DNA of 64,000 nucleotides, taken from contig NC_134014.1 of NCBI RefSeq assembly GCF_040712315.1, forward strand, positions 41,653,634 to 41,717,633, written 5' to 3'. Shown here one piece after another: positions 10,771 to 22,629 of the stretch (within the stretch, counting starts at the first letter, position 1; every line of letters starts with the position of its first letter). The notes beneath the pieces were generated by a model. The model was not told the DNA's origin, did no database searches, and was given only the letters and a program-made list of their open reading frames with translations. The translations under genes were made by a program, and so were the position numbers. The stretch comes from Castanea sativa. Lineage: Eukaryota > Streptophyta > Magnoliopsida > Fagales > Fagaceae.

Positions 10771-11838
10771 CGGAGGGGCTTCTAGAAGAATTGCATGAAG
10801 GGATTTGTGGCAGCCACACTGGGGGAAAATCCTTGGCCCACAGAGCTCTGACTCAGGGTTATTGGTGGCCCAATATGCAAAGAGAGGCCCAAGACTATGC
10901 CAGAAAATGTGATCAGTGTCAAAGGTTTGCTCCTAATATTCACCAACCTGGAGGGGTTCTTAACCCTCTTTCCAGCCCTTGGCCTTTCACACAATGGGGC
11001 TTGGACATTGTAGGGCCATTTTCGAGAGCTGTTGGCAATAAAAGATGGCTTCTTGTGGGAACAGACTATTTCACTAAATGGGTTGAGGCCGAGCCTTTAG
11101 CAAATATAAGAGATATTGACTCCAAGAAGTTTGTCTGGAAAAACATCGTTACCAGATTCGGTATACCACACACACTCATCTCGACAATGGTGTTCGCCCG
11201 ACAAGAAGGCTTTTAGGAAGTATTGTGGTGACATGGGTATTATAAACAGGTATTCCACCCCAGCTTATCCTCGAGGAAACGGGCAGGCCGAGGCCGTTAA
11301 CAAAGTCATTGTCAGTGGGCTAAAGAAAAGGTTGGATGATGCAAAAGGCAGATGGGTAGAAGAGCTCCCTCATGTTCTGTGGACGTATCAGACCACACCG
11401 CGCAGGTCCACTGGAGAAACTCCATTCTCTATGACTTATGGAGCTGAGGCGGTGATACCTCTGGAATCTGGTTTTCCCACCTTAAAGACCAGCTCCTTTA
11501 GCCCTGAGAATAACAATGGACTCCTGGAAAAAGGCCTAGATTTGCTTGAGGAACGGCGCGAGGCAGCGATGGTCCAGATGGCTTACTATCAACAGAAGCT
11601 AAAACAGGGTTACATCGCCCACGTGAGGCTAAGGCCACTTGCACCTGGTGATCTCGTACTAAGAAAGGTTGTGGGTACCTCTAAGAACCCAGCTTGGGGT
11701 AAGTTAGGACCCAACTAGGAAGGCCCCTACCGCATTGTATCAGTAGCAGGCATAGGGTCATATCGGCTAGCTGACCTAGATGAAAGAATTGTACCACGCC
11801 CATGGAATGTAAACAATCTTAGAAGATATTATTATTAA
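10700..11838 (+). pseudogene. int: integrase of element A, broken
   Basis: Zinc-binding HHCC domain (HEGICGSHT ... CDQCQRF) at about 10790-10925, then the catalytic core with GLDIVGPF and DYFTKWVEA. The second catalytic Asp lies in a region deleted and frameshifted near 11185-11205 (LISTMVFARQEGF replaces the usual LISDNG form). The frame resumes at 11116-11718 with NGQAEAVNK, which includes the catalytic Glu. A TGG-to-TAG change at 11716-11718 stops the C-terminal domain; the natural end is the TAA at 11836-11838 after RRYYY. The enzyme cannot be active as it stands. Confidence 0.85.
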
Positions 11839-11905
11839 TAAAATGTGCTTTTATCGGTGAACATTTCAAAGCTATGACTACTTCTGACGCATGAAGTTAC
11901 TGTTC

Positions 11906-13260
11906 TTAAGAATCAAACAGAAACTTGGTTAAGTGCAGTCCTCGGACCAAAAACCTTGTGGAAATTGATGTCTTTTCATTTGTTAAACAGAACCTTAGCT
12001 ATGTCGGGTCTTCGGACCTCCTGCTTTGGGAAAATTAACGTTTGAAGTTATCATTTTTAAGAATCAAACAGAAACTTGGTTAAGTGCAGTCCTCGGACCA
12101 AAAACCTTGTGGAAATTGATGTCTTGTCATTTGTTAAACAGAACCTTAGCTATGTCGGGTCTTCGGACCTCCTGCTTTGGGAAAATTAACGTTTGAAGTT
12201 ATCATTTTTAAGAATCAAACAGAAACTTGGTTAAGTGCAGTCCTCGGACCAAAAACCTTGTGGAAATTGATGTCTTGTCATTTGTTAAACAGAACCTTAG
12301 CTATGTCGGGTCTTCGGACCTCCTGCTTTGGGAAAATTAACGTTTGAAGTTATCATTTTTAAGAATCAAACAGAAACTTGGTTAAGTGCAGTCCTCGGAC
12401 CAAAAACCTTGTGGAAATTGATGTCTTGTCATTTGTTAAACAGAACCTTAGCTATGTCGGGTCTTCGGACCTCCTGCTTTGGGAAAATTAACGTTCGAAG
12501 TTATCATTTTTAAGAATCAAACATAAACTTGGTTAAGTGCAGTCCTCGGACCAAAAACCTTGTGGAAATTGATGTCTTGTCATTTGTTAAACAGAACCTT
12601 AGCTATGTCGGGTCTTCGAACCTCCTGTTTTGGGAAAATTAACGTTTGAAGTTATCATTTTTAAGAATCAAACAGAAACTTGGTTAAGTGCAGTCCTCGG
12701 ACCAAAAACCTTGTGGAAATTGATGTCTTGTCATTTGTTAAACAGAACCTTAGCTATGTCGGGTCTTCGGACCTCCTGCTTTGGGAAAATTAACGTTTGA
12801 AGTTATCATTTTTAAGAATTAAACAGAAACTTGGTTAAGTGCAGTCCTCGGACCAAAAACCTTGTGGAAATTGATGTCTTGTCATTTGTTAAACAGAACC
12901 TTAGCTATGTCGGGTCTTCGGACCTCCTGCTTTGGGAAAATTAACGTTTGAAGTTATCATTTTTAAGAATCAAACAGAAACTTGGTTAAGTGTAGTCCTC
13001 GGACCAAAAACCTTGTGGAAATTGATGTCTTGTCATTTGTTAAACAGAACCTTAGCTATGTCGGGTCTTCGAACCTCCTGCTTTGGGAAAATTAACGTTT
13101 GAAGTTATCATTTTTAAGAATCAAACAGAAACTTGGTTAAGTGCAGTCCTCGGACCAAAAACCTTGTGGAAATTGATGTCTTGTCATTTGTTAAACAGAA
13201 CCTTAGCTATGCCGAGTTCTCGGACCTCCTGCTTTGGGAAATTTTACATTTGAAGTTATA
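11906..13260 (+). repeat. tandem array of element A, 151 bp x ~9
   Basis: Copies start at 11906, 12057, 12208, 12359, 12510 and so on, with an exact 151-bp step and few differences. Each unit is an old dimer: a half with aatcaaacagaaacttgg and cctcggacc, then a half with gttaaacagaacctta and cttcggacc. The array lies between the integrase stop and the 3' end of the antisense gene. Hypervariable tandem repeats at this site are known in Tat/Ogre elements. Confidence 0.95.
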
Positions 13261-13798
13261 ATTTTCAATAATCAAACGGAGAATTGGTTAAGTCTTATCT
13301 TCGGACCATAACTTTGATCAAAGTTATCTCCTTATTATATCTGGATGTTAATGCGTTACTGTTTATTAACTCGGATCTTAAGTTCTATATCTTTAAGTGT
13401 TAAGTAAGTTTGTGTAAGGAATGGTCCTCGGATCTTACATCTTACTAGAAACAGTGCTATGCATTACAAGGGTTTAATCGTTATATGAGGTCCTCTCTTC
13501 TTTTTAATCGAGGCATTGTTCAAATATATTAACCATGTCACCTTTTATTAAATCTTTAGTAATATGCGCATGATTATGTGGAAGTTATGATTGTGCAATC
13601 CTTGGAGTTAGATTTGTGTACTCTGAGAAACTTTTGTTATGACTTAAGGGGAAACTTTTGTAATAAGTACAAAAAGAATAAAGTAAAAACAGATACAACC
13701 CGAGTGGAAAGCAAATGAAATTGTTCTTCATTAATTAGTCAAATATACATTACAGATATAATTCAGATATGGAAAAAGAGAAGTCCTAAAGATAAGTC

Positions 13799-16337
13799 CT
13801 AAGCCTGTGGAGGGGGGTCTTGCTGAGAGGTACTGGTGCCCTCGGTCTTTCTCAACTCCAGCTCAAAAGGAGTCAAAACTTGCTTCCCTTTATCTGTTGT
13901 CTTCGTGGGAAGGACGTCGGGTTCAATTGTCTGGCTCAAGTCCTTCTCTGCATTCCCTCCTCCTTCCTTCTCTTTGTTGGAACCAGAAGGCTCTGTAGGA
14001 TCAGGAATTTGCTGTAGGACCATCGGAGGTAGAGCAGGAAGAGTTGTCTCGGGGGTAGGAGTAGCAGCAGGAGCCTCTTCAATCTCCTGTATTTCTAGGG
14101 GAAGCCAAACATTCTCGGACTTCCTTAGATCCGAAGATTGGGGAACTCCTGCTACGTTTAAAGCTTCCCCCCATACTTTTTGACGCATTCCCGCACAAAG
14201 CCGCGAACTCCTCCGTCACCGCTCCTCGGTAGTTGCTACCCCTTCATCGAAACTTGCCTCGCTTGGCGCCTTGGAGAGAGAGTTGGAAGGAGCCGGCTTC
14301 TTCCTTCATCGCCGCCAGCCTTTTTCGCATCCGAGCACTCCCTTTGAGCTTGGGAGAGCTCTTCATCTCTTTCGCGGAGGAGCTTGCGCTGTCCTTCTAT
14401 CTGGGTCTTCATGGTCTTTAAGTTTGACTCGACCCCATTTTTCTCTCTCCTCAGATCAGCCACCTCTCGAGGTCACTTCTCATTCTCGCCAAGGGGCCGT
14501 GCCCAAGGACTTCTCGCCCAGCCTTATTTCGAGTTCGCCCGGCTATCTTCCGAGTGTCTTCTATAAACTTCTCGGCTACAAAGACCTCCTGAATAGCCTG
14601 TAACAAAGTATGATGGAATTAGGAATAGTAAAAACAAAAACTCACTTATAAATGTTGTTAAAAGTGGAATCTTCTTAAAAAGGGAAAAAAACTTACCAGC
14701 GCTAAGTCTCTTTTTAGTGAGAGGAATAGTTGTGGCTGGCCCATCTTTTCCAAGGTCTCCATGTCCTTGGGCAGCAGGAGAGGGCGTTCCAACACTTCGG
14801 CCAAGTGGTGGGCATGGCCTTGTTGAACCGCCCTTATACTGGACTGGCAGGAGATGGGTGCGCCGTCCAGTCTTAGATCGGGGGACCAGGTGGTCGGTGC
14901 TCGGCGCACTTCAGCCTCGTCCCTGATTTCCCCGATTTCAACCGAGCGGGCCCTACCCATGCCTTTGTCCAGCTTCTTCTGCTGAACCGGTAGGAGTTAT
15001 TGCCTTGGTTTCTTGGGGTCTTTACTGATCGTCCCCTCAGTATCCCCCTTTCTCTTCTTCTTGGGGTCCTCGGCTGGAGGTTTTGGTTCAGCTGGAGGAG
15101 GGGGAGGTGGTAAAGAGGGGGGAACTTGGGACGTCCCTGTCTTTTTCTCTGCAACCTTAGCAGCTCTACTGGTGAGGAGACCCTCCATTCTTCCCATATT
15201 TTCTTCGGATTCGTCCTCGGGTAGGGCAACCACCAGCCCTTCAATTCCAGAGGCCTCGGTGGCTTCTTCCTCCTCGTCGGAGAGTACAACAAACTGATTC
15301 TCGCAAGGTCTCTCGGTGTCTTCGAGATGGAATTGATCTATCTCGTCGTCAAGAGTATGCGAAGAAGACACCTGCTCTTCTGGAACGACAGTTGCTTGTG
15401 AGTGCACAGTTAGGGGAATGGCTGCTATAGGCCGGTTGTATAGAACGGTATTAGGAGCGTCCGGGAGATCGCGGTCGTCCAGAAAGTGGGGCCGAGCTAC
15501 GTTTATCCTCCTTCATCTTCGGTCACCCGCAACTATGGCGTTTTCTATCTCCTGGAAGTCCGAGGAAATGGGAGTGTACCCTAGAATGAGATGAGCAGCC
15601 CGGAGTTGTAAGTCTTCGCTAACGAACACCTCGGAGCGAAGTACTCGGTTTAGATCTGCGACGTTACAGTGACTCAGACGAGGACGCACGTGTTGTTTAT
15701 CTGCAAAAAAGACATCAAAACAAACAAACCTGGTCAGATTCACACAGATATTTAACAAGTTTAAGTATGAATATGCATTTCTGGGTGTGTTATAAGAAGT
15801 TGTGTTGTGGGGAGATTAATCCTACGGCATCGCACCTGGATTCCCCCACTCAACTGGGCAGTGGAAGCCGTCGTGCCAATTCCCAGAGACGATCAGGTGG
15901 TCGTCCTTCATGCCTTTGTTGGATTTGGGCAGACAGGAGATTAACCTAACGACACTAGAACGGGACTTGATGTAGTAACCTACGTTGGAAAGTTTATGGG
16001 ACTCATATAGAAACACGACATCGTGCCATGTAAGGTTTAAACCCATCTGCTCGTTCAGAGCATCTAAGCTACCCAAAACTCTAAAAACGTTTGGGAGGCA
16101 CTGATCGGGACACAACCGGTGGTTGCGAAGGTACTCCCTAGTTACAGGTTTCATTGGAAGGGTCATCCCACCCTCTATAAAGGCTATCATTGGGATGATA
16201 ACCTCTCCCTCTTTCCTAGAACCGGCCACGGCTTCTGCCGGGCAATATTTTAACCCCACATCACTGGGAATACGGTATTTGGCCCTAAAGTCTTCCATCC
16301 CAGCGGCGGTATCAACTAAACACTTAAACCTACCCAT
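13799..16337 (-). pseudogene. antisense gene (aORF) of element A, three exons
   Basis: Exon 1 is 16337-15836, exon 2 is 15700-14697 and exon 3 is 14597-13799. Introns begin GTGCG and GTAAGT and end TTTGCAG and TTACAG, at the same positions as in element C. Exon 1 starts MGRFKCLVDTAAGMEDFRAKY and contains PMIAFIEGGMTLPMK and FRVLGSLDALNEQM, resembling the plant 'putative gypsy type transposon' domain. Exon 2 is acidic and proline-rich, with a DPKKKRKGD basic motif and a conserved LLLPKDMETLEKM end. Exon 3 is a predicted coiled coil. Exon 2 has two nonsense codons (near 15512 and 14996) and exon 3 is frameshifted. Function is unknown. The exon calls come from comparison with B and C. Confidence 0.8.
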
Positions 16338-16828
16338 TAGAAAGGAACGAAAGGCTAAACTCTAAAAGGGAGAATATCTACGAAGACAGCCGAGGACTAT
16401 ATCCGAGGAGAAAAGGTTAAGAGTAGAGAGAGCAAGAACTTACAAAGTTGAAGGTACAGGTTTCCACGGTTTTCTGCAGGTAAAGTATGATTATTGGTGT
16501 TTTGATGGGATTAGTCCCTGATGAATTAAATGAAGGCGCAGGTTCCTGAAGCGTCACGACGTGCGAAAAGGCGGCTTCGAAATTATATTTGTCCCGCCTA
16601 AAATTTCGTGGAGTAACGAGGACCGTTGGATGCCCCTCTCACCGTTGAACGTGGGAGACAAAATGTAAGTTACAGTAATAAATACGCGCGTTGTTGAAAA
16701 TAAAACCGCCAAGTGGCATCTTCTGGGACGCGAAACGATTTCCACAGGTGCCATCACTCACAAAGTGTGTGGATTAGTTTCTTGTCGGATCAAAACCCTA
16801 TTTTTATCCTCGGACGTTGAAAATTAGA

Positions 16829-16843
16829 GTTTTGAGGGGCTAT
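16829..16843 (+). other. polypurine tract of element A
   Basis: gttttgaggggctat abuts the 3' LTR start at 16844. The same gaggggctat occurs before the 3' LTR of B and, reversed, in C. It primes plus-strand DNA synthesis in this class of element. Confidence 0.8.
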
Positions 16844-17566
16844 TGTGGGGGGCAAAAAGATCCTGATGAGAATGTGGGCCTTTTGGGCCGTGTTAAGGAA
16901 GGCCGACCTGCTCCTGGGTTTAGAATTTGTTAGTACTATGGGTCGGCCCATACGCCGAGGATCCGAGGATCCAGCCGAGGGTGAACTTACCCTCGGATGG
17001 ACACCGAAGAACTCGGGATTTTGTAGTAAAGATTAGGGCATGACACGGTTAAGGCCAATGGTTAAAAGGGGGAAACCCTAGAATGCCCCAGAAGCACTGG
17101 TGTTGAAGAAATGTCAAAGATAAAGGCTGCCACCTCCACATTAAAGACCCTGCACCTACCACCCTGGCCGCATTTATGGGGAAGTGACACCTGAACAGTG
17201 GAAGAGAAACTTCTAGTTACTATTCAAAGGCACTGAGAACAGAAATATCTAGGCTAAGGGGGAGGTGAGGCAACACGTGTACAAATTATTCAAAAGAGTA
17301 GTATTTAAAGAGCAATCTAAGACAGAAAAAGTGGATCCCCTCTTTGTAACCTAAAGGAAAGAGAAAAAGAGAGAGAGAAATAGTATAAGAACAGTTCTCG
17401 GCTTATGTCAGAGTAGATTGACTTATAGTATTCTTTGTTGTTTTTAAGTGTTTATAATCTTTAGCTTGCCATTTAATCCTCAAACACTTCTAACCTGGGT
17501 TTCAAGCCCACACTCTACAAATTACATTGTTTAAGGCTTGTTGGGCCTGAGCCCGTAACTGTTCTT
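16844..17566 (+). repeat. 3' LTR of element A, right end truncated
   Basis: Matches the 5' LTR from its first base through gcccgtaactgttctt, then changes to unrelated sequence (ttgacatcc). The last ~28 bases, including the CA end, are gone, and no right target duplication can be checked. It keeps the ancestral block (ataaaggctgccacctcc) that the 5' LTR has lost. Confidence 0.93.
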
Positions 17567-18379
17567 TTGACATCCAAATGGGGCATTGAAGTGTTCTTTT
17601 CTGCCTTTTCGTGCAAAACTCTGTTTCAGGTGTGTATATTCGTAGTCATTATGCCTACTCTTCCGAAAGAAGACATAAATTTTGTCCACCAGATTACCAC
17701 AGAAAAATTCATTGGAACGTTATCAACGTTGATGTAGAGTTGTTCGCCTGTAGTCATTTTGTTTTACTTGAGTTCCCATGCCCTAGCAAGTCACAATTTG
17801 TTCCCTCACAAAGGAATTCCTGTGGGTTTGCATAGAAATAATCTTCCTCCTTTGGCTTATCTACAATATCCCTACGATGAGTTGGCTGTCGCATTCTTTT
17901 CTCATGAACCAATGCAACGGAAGCTACAAACTCATTCCATGAAAGTGTTCTATTGTGATGCATATCCAGTAACGGTACAAGACTTTTCCGATCTAGTAGG
18001 ATGGTTTTTTTAAACCCAAGATACCTACAAATCAGAAAAATCTTCAAGATCTTTCAGAAATGCAATAGTTTAGTTGTTTTGCCATCGAATAAAATTAAAG
18101 CCCACCTCATCATGGTGGGTATACAAACCTGCGATGACCTTCCACAACTTTTGCCATGTTTCCATCGTAGGTGGGAATGATGACTGTTGTTTTGGGTAGT
18201 TTTGTGAAATCAATGATTATGAGATTATTTTTCAATTTTTTTTTGTTAGATTGTGTTGAAGAAAATATTATTTGGCGGAAAGCAATAAATAAGGAGAGAG
18301 AGAATGCTAGTATTAATTAGGTAATAAGGTGAAAAACAATAGCATTTAATGATGTTTTTTTTAACCGTTAGATCTTTTA
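17567..18379. other. spacer between elements A and B
   Basis: Single-copy-looking sequence into which B inserted at its right edge. The minus-strand frame 18047-17754 contains DMHHNRTLSWNEF, vaguely like a plant EF-hand loop, but the match is weak, no partner exon is visible, and the opposite strand is also open. I do not call a gene. Confidence 0.3.
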
Positions 18380-18385
18380 GAAATC

Positions 18386-19179
18386 TGTAGGGGTATTGGG
18401 CCCAGTAATTTATGAAGGACGGCCCAACGAAGTCTTTTGGGCTAGAAACCCAAATCCGAAAACATCAAAATGATCGTGGAGTATTTAAATGTCCCAAAAC
18501 GTCCGAGGAGTAGATTTGTCCTCGGAATGTTAAGCCGAGGACATAGGAAGAGAAATTTAGTGTCCCCGAGTTAGGTTATAAAGAGTCCTACAACTATGGG
18601 GATACACAGTATACGTGGAGGACAATAAGAAAGAGCCGTGGAATGTCTAAAGTAAAGCTGCTACCACCGCCCATACATTAAAAGCTCTGTAATTGATACG
18701 CTGACTGTATAGATGGAAGGATGGGACCTGAGCATAGAGCTTGGAACTTGGTCCCTAATCCCAGCGGGCTTTAGGGAAGAATGGATGGGACAAGTATCCA
18801 AAAATCAGGATTGCAACCAGAAAGTGGAAGATGATGAAGAGAAGGAAAAGAATATAAATAGAAGGGAAGGCATACGAAGAAGAGGGAGGCTTTTTAAGAA
18901 AGAAAAAGTGTATGATAATCAATATTTGTATCCAAACTTGAGAAATACTATTATAAACTATCCTCGGAAACAGTCTGAGGAGGAATTCTCAGTCTTACTC
19001 TTTGCAAACGATTCTTTGTTTTGTTCCATTGGGCCCAAAGCCCGTTCTTTTTGTAATTGTCTAAGCCATCCTTGAAGTTTAGATTACAAACCCATCCTCT
19101 ACAAATTCATTGTGAAGAAAGGCCTTTCAAGCCCATTTCCTCCCAGTCGTGGTTTGGGAATTTGAATTGTGTCCTTACA
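18386..19179 (+). repeat. 5' LTR of element B
   Basis: Begins tgtaggggtattggg and ends gtccttaca, with the PBS two bases later. A TATA box (tataaata) lies at 18853-18860 and its twin is in the 3' LTR. A 120-codon ORF inside it (18713-19075) recurs truncated in the 3' LTR and is not coding. Confidence 0.95.
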
Positions 19180-19181
19180 AT

Positions 19182-19199
19182 TGGCGCCGTCTGTGGGAA
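19182..19199 (+). other. primer binding site of element B
   Basis: tggcgccgtctgtgggaa, two bases after the LTR. It differs from element A at one base. Confidence 0.8.
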
Positions 19200-19227
19200 T
19201 TTAGTCTTTAAGGAAGTTTAGGACATC

Positions 19228-20448
19228 ATGGTAGGATCAGGACCACAACGCAGCGCGGAGTCCGTGGGCTCTCAGCGTGAGGATCACTCCTTGCATCCTG
19301 ATCACGGAGAAAACCGAGAAGGAAGTGTACATACTACACACACCATCAGAAGTGCAAGTCATTCGCAAGGAGGAAGCAGAGTTCCTTATGAAAGAAATTT
19401 CAGGGCCATGCAGAAGGAGATTGACGCCCTAAAGAGGAGATTGCGCCACGAAAGGAGAAGGAGAACTCCTCCGGTCTCTGACCCTTCTTCGGAAGGATCC
19501 GAGGATGATAATTACGGGCAGAGATCTAGAACTCCCCCAGGTGAATATGTCTTTTCCGAAGAAGACAATCTGCATGGGAGGCGTGGCAGAGACTACCCCC
19601 CTAGGGGCTTAGGAAATGACGCAATGGGAAGAGCGTTACACCAAATCTCCAGGTCACCCTTCACGTGCAGATTAGAAGAAGGGAGGTTGCCTCGGCACTT
19701 CACACAACCGGCCTTCACTCTTTACAATGGTCGGACGGATCCTGTGGAGCACGTAAGCCATTTCAGCCAGAGAATGGCAGTGCATTCCAGGAATGAAACT
19801 TTGTTATGCAAGATTTTTCCTTCTAGCCTAGGGCCCGTAGCCATGAGATGGTTTGACGGCTTAAGGGCAGGCTCCATTGATTCTTTCAAAGAGCTTACTA
19901 GAACATTTGGTTCTCACTTTATCACGTGCAGTAGAGTTCCTCGTCCATTGGATTCTTTACTATCCATGGCCATGAGGGAAGGGGAAATCCTGAAAACGTA
20001 TTCGGACCGGTATTGGGAAATGTTCAACGAAATTGATGGAGACTTTGACGATGTAGCAATAAGGACCTTCAAGGTCGGCCTACCAACGGAGCATGACTTG
20101 AGGAAATCCTTAACGAAGAAACCTGTCAGAAGTGTACGTCGACTGATGGATCGCATCGACGAGTACAAAAGGGTTGAGGAAGATCAGCAGCAGGGAAAAG
20201 GCAAGGCGAAGGTTATCCCACAAGAAAGGAGGGATTTCAGGTCGGACAGATACAACAACAATAGGCCTGCGCGGGATTTTTCCAGGCAGGCTGGTCACAT
20301 ACCCCCACAAGTGGTCAACACCGTATTCAGGGAGCCGGTGCAGCAGCTGTTGGAGAAAATAAGGCATGAGCCTTTTTTCAAATGGCCAAATAAAATGGCA
20401 GGGGACCTTTTAAGACGCAACCAAAATCTCCACTGCCATTATCACTAG
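19228..20448 (+). pseudogene. gag: gag of element B (nonsense in zinc knuckle)
   Basis: Capsid protein starting MVGSGPQRSAESVGSQ at 19228, 28 bases after the PBS as in A. The N-terminus is charged and arginine-rich. The gag core has FTLYNGRTDPVEH and AMRWFDGL, followed by EEDQQQGKGKAKVIPQERR. The TAG at 20446-20448 lies inside the C-x2-H-x4-H-x4-C knuckle where A and C have Gln, so it is a CAG-to-TAG change in a CHG context. The downstream frame continues without a shift. Confidence 0.9.
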
Positions 20449-21252
20449 GAGAGAGGTCATACCACCGAAGATTGTCGCACTTTGTGGAATCATCTGGAAC
20501 AATTGGTTAAGGAGGGAAAGCTGAAGCAGTTTCCGTACCAACCGAATGGGCGAGGAAACCAATCAGGAGTGGCAAACCACGACGGTCCTTCATCCAGACC
20601 TCCTCTAGGTACTATCAATGTCATTTTTGCAGCACCTGGTAGGACTGGCTCAGCTCCTTTCAGGGTAATGTCAGTGGCTCGAACATTGGCCGAAGAGTCA
20701 CGGGATCAGCCAAAGAGGATTAAGGCAAGTATCCTGCCAGTCCTAAGTTTCTCTGAAGAGGACAAGATGGGGACCATCCAGCCTCATGATGATGCCTTAG
20801 TGGTAACCCTCAGAATAGGGAACTATGATGTAAAGAGGGTAATGGTTGATCAAGGCAGTGGCGCAGATATCATGTACCCTGACCTATTTAGAGGCTTGAA
20901 ATTAAGAGTTGAAGATCTTATGCCATATGACTCACCCTTGATAAGCTTCGAAGGGAGAGCTGTCGTTCCGAAGGGACAAATTAGACTGCCTGTGCAATCA
21001 GGTCCGGAGGTGGTAGACGTAGATTTCATCGTGGTCGATGCTTATTCTCCCTATACGGCTATTGTGGCGAGACCTTGGCTGCATGCGTTAGGGGCTGTTT
21101 CCTCAACCTTGCATGTCAAAGTCAAATTTCATTCTGGAGACCAGGTGGTGGAGTTACTTGGGAGTCAGTCTGTGGCTCGACAGTGTGTCACGGCTGCAAT
21201 TTTGCATCGACCAGAACCAGACTCCCCGGCCTCGGCTAACGGAGAAGCATAG
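20449..21252 (+). CDS. pro: rest of gag knuckle and protease of element B
   Basis: Same frame as gag. The knuckle continues (GHTTEDC), then a glycine/proline linker. The aspartic protease has DQGSGAD at 20848-20868, PYDSPLISFEGRAVVPKGQ and VARPWLHALGA. The first Met after the gag stop is at 20482+, but the natural product is Gag-PR. It ends at the conserved TAG 21250-21252. Confidence 0.85.
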   Translation, partial: ERGHTTEDCRTLWNHLEQLVKEGKLKQFPYQPNGRGNQSGVANHDGPSSRPPLGTINVIFAAPGRTGSAPFRVMSVARTLAEESRDQPKRIKASILPVLSFSEEDKMGTIQPHDDALVVTLRIGNYDVKRVMVDQGSGADIMYPDLFRGLKLRVEDLMPYDSPLISFEGRAVVPKGQIRLPVQSGPEVVDVDFIVVDAYSPYTAIVARPWLHALGAVSSTLHVKVKFHSGDQVVELLGSQSVARQCVTAAILHRPEPDSPASANGEA

Positions 21253-21258
21253 CAATCA
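21250..21258 (+). promoter_or_regulatory. candidate UAG-CARYYA readthrough site, element B
   Basis: TAG CAA TCA, in frame with both protease and RT. It fits CARYYA although the codons on either side differ from those in A and C. Confidence 0.65.
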
Positions 21259-22629
21259 AAGTCTCTTCCCACAGCCGAGGTAGATGAAGCGGTATGTGAA
21301 GAATTGGAGAAAATTCTCATAGACAATGATCCTGAAAAGTTCTTCCAGGTTGGAGTTCAATTGCCGCAGGAAGAGAAGACAGAACTGATTTTATTTTTAA
21401 AGAAAAATATGGATGTATTTGCTTGGAACGCGTATGAGGCCTCTGGGGTTGATCCGAACTTCATATGTCATCATTTAAAGGTCAATCCAACTATAGTACC
21501 GAGGAGGCAACCACCTCGGAGGTCCTCCAAAGAACGTTCTGAAGCCGTAAAAGAGGAAGTACTCAAACTCAAAGAGGCAGGTGCTATCAAAGAAGTGTTT
21601 TATCCTGAATGGTTAGCCCATACGGTGGTGGTGAAAAAGAAGAATGGGAAGTGGAGAGTTTGTGTAGACTTCACAGATTTAAACAAAGCTTGCCCGAAGG
21701 ACTCATTCCCAATGCCTCGGATTGATCAATTGGTTGACGCTACTGTTGGACATCCTCGGATGAGTTTTCTTGATGCTTTCCAAGGTTATCACCAGATACC
21801 TTTAGCCGTTGAGGACCAGGAGAAGACTGCATTCGTCACTCCGACAGGAAATTATTATTATAAGGTAATGCCCTTTGGTTTGAAAAACACAGGGGCTACC
21901 TACCAAAGGATGATGACGAGAATGTTTGAGGCCCAGCTAGGAAAAACTATTGAGGTATACGTGGATGATATGGTGGTAAAGAGTAAAGAAGTTTCTGCAC
22001 ATCTGGAAGATCTGAGCAACACTTTTCAGAAGCTGAGAGAGTATAAATTGCGGCTCAATGCCTCTAAATGCTCTTTCGGTGTGGGATCGGGCAAGTTTCT
22101 AGGATATATGGTGACTCACCGGGGAATTGAAGTGAATCCTGCTCAGGTTAAGGCAATAAACAGCTTACACCCACCTCGGAATCCTAAAGAAGTGCAAAGG
22201 CTGACAGGTATGACTGCTGCTCTTAACCGATTTATATCTCGGTCCGCAGACAGATGCAGACCTTTCTTTCAATTATTGAATAAATGGAAGGGTTTTGAAT
22301 GGACCGAGGAATGCGCAGTGGCTTTCCAACAGCTAAAAGAATATCTCTCACGACCACCAGTTATGTCTCGACCAGAAGTTGATGAAATTCTGTTTGCATA
22401 TATTGCGGTGGCCAACCATGCAGTTAGTTTGGTTCTTATCCGAGATGATAATAACATCCAGAGACCGGTTTATTATGTAAGCAAATCTCTGCATGAGGCC
22501 GAGCTGAGTTATTTGCCACTGGAGAAAGCTATCTTGGCGGTGGTACATGCTACACGAAGACTTCCCCATTACTTCCAGTCTCATACAATTGTTGTTCTTA
22601 CACAACTCCCTCTTAAATCAATTCTGTGA
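21253..22629 (+). pseudogene. pol: reverse transcriptase and RNase H of element B
   Basis: Full RT with WRVCVDFTDLNKACPKDSFP, LDAFQGYHQIPL and YVDD at 21958-21969. It is followed by the RT connection and a gypsy-type RNase H (IQRPVYYVSKSLHEAEL ... HATRRLPHYFQSHTI) that is complete here, unlike in A. It ends in TGA at 22627-22629 where other copies have an Arg codon, i.e. CGA-to-TGA at a CpG. The frame continues into the second RNase H. Confidence 0.92.

Larger units (their letters stand above)
5777..17566 (+). mobile_element. Element A: Ty3/gypsy retrotransposon of Tat type, disabled
   Basis: Two LTRs (5777-6514 and 16844-17566) enclose a PBS, gag-pro-pol on the plus strand, a tandem array, a convergent antisense gene and a polypurine tract. 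The LTRs differ by about six substitutions plus one rearranged block, so insertion was fairly recent. Protease, RT, both RNase H domains and integrase occur in gypsy order. The dual RNase H and antisense ORF are known Tat-lineage traits. Damage includes a nonsense codon at the end of gag, a 1-base frameshift near 10690, an integrase frameshift near 11185 and a nonsense codon at 11716. The 3' LTR end and right target duplication are missing. It is the same family as element C, which lies in the opposite orientation. Confidence 0.95.

Noticed and set aside
11906..13260. CRISPR-like array
   Set aside because: Units are directly adjacent 151-bp tandem copies without unique spacers, in a plant retrotransposon.
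13807..14183. Plus-strand ORFs over the antisense gene of A
   Set aside because: They are shadows of aORF exon 3; the minus-strand frame is the one conserved in B, C and D.
17754..18047. Minus-strand ORF with EF-hand-like DMHHNRTLSWNEF
   Set aside because: Single weak loop match with His at a metal position, no second EF-hand, no splice partner, and the opposite strand is equally open.
18713..19075. 120-codon plus-strand ORF (MEGWDLSIELGTW...)
   Set aside because: It lies wholly inside the 5' LTR of B, recurs truncated in the 3' LTR (29409-29594), and overlaps the LTR TATA box. No domain.
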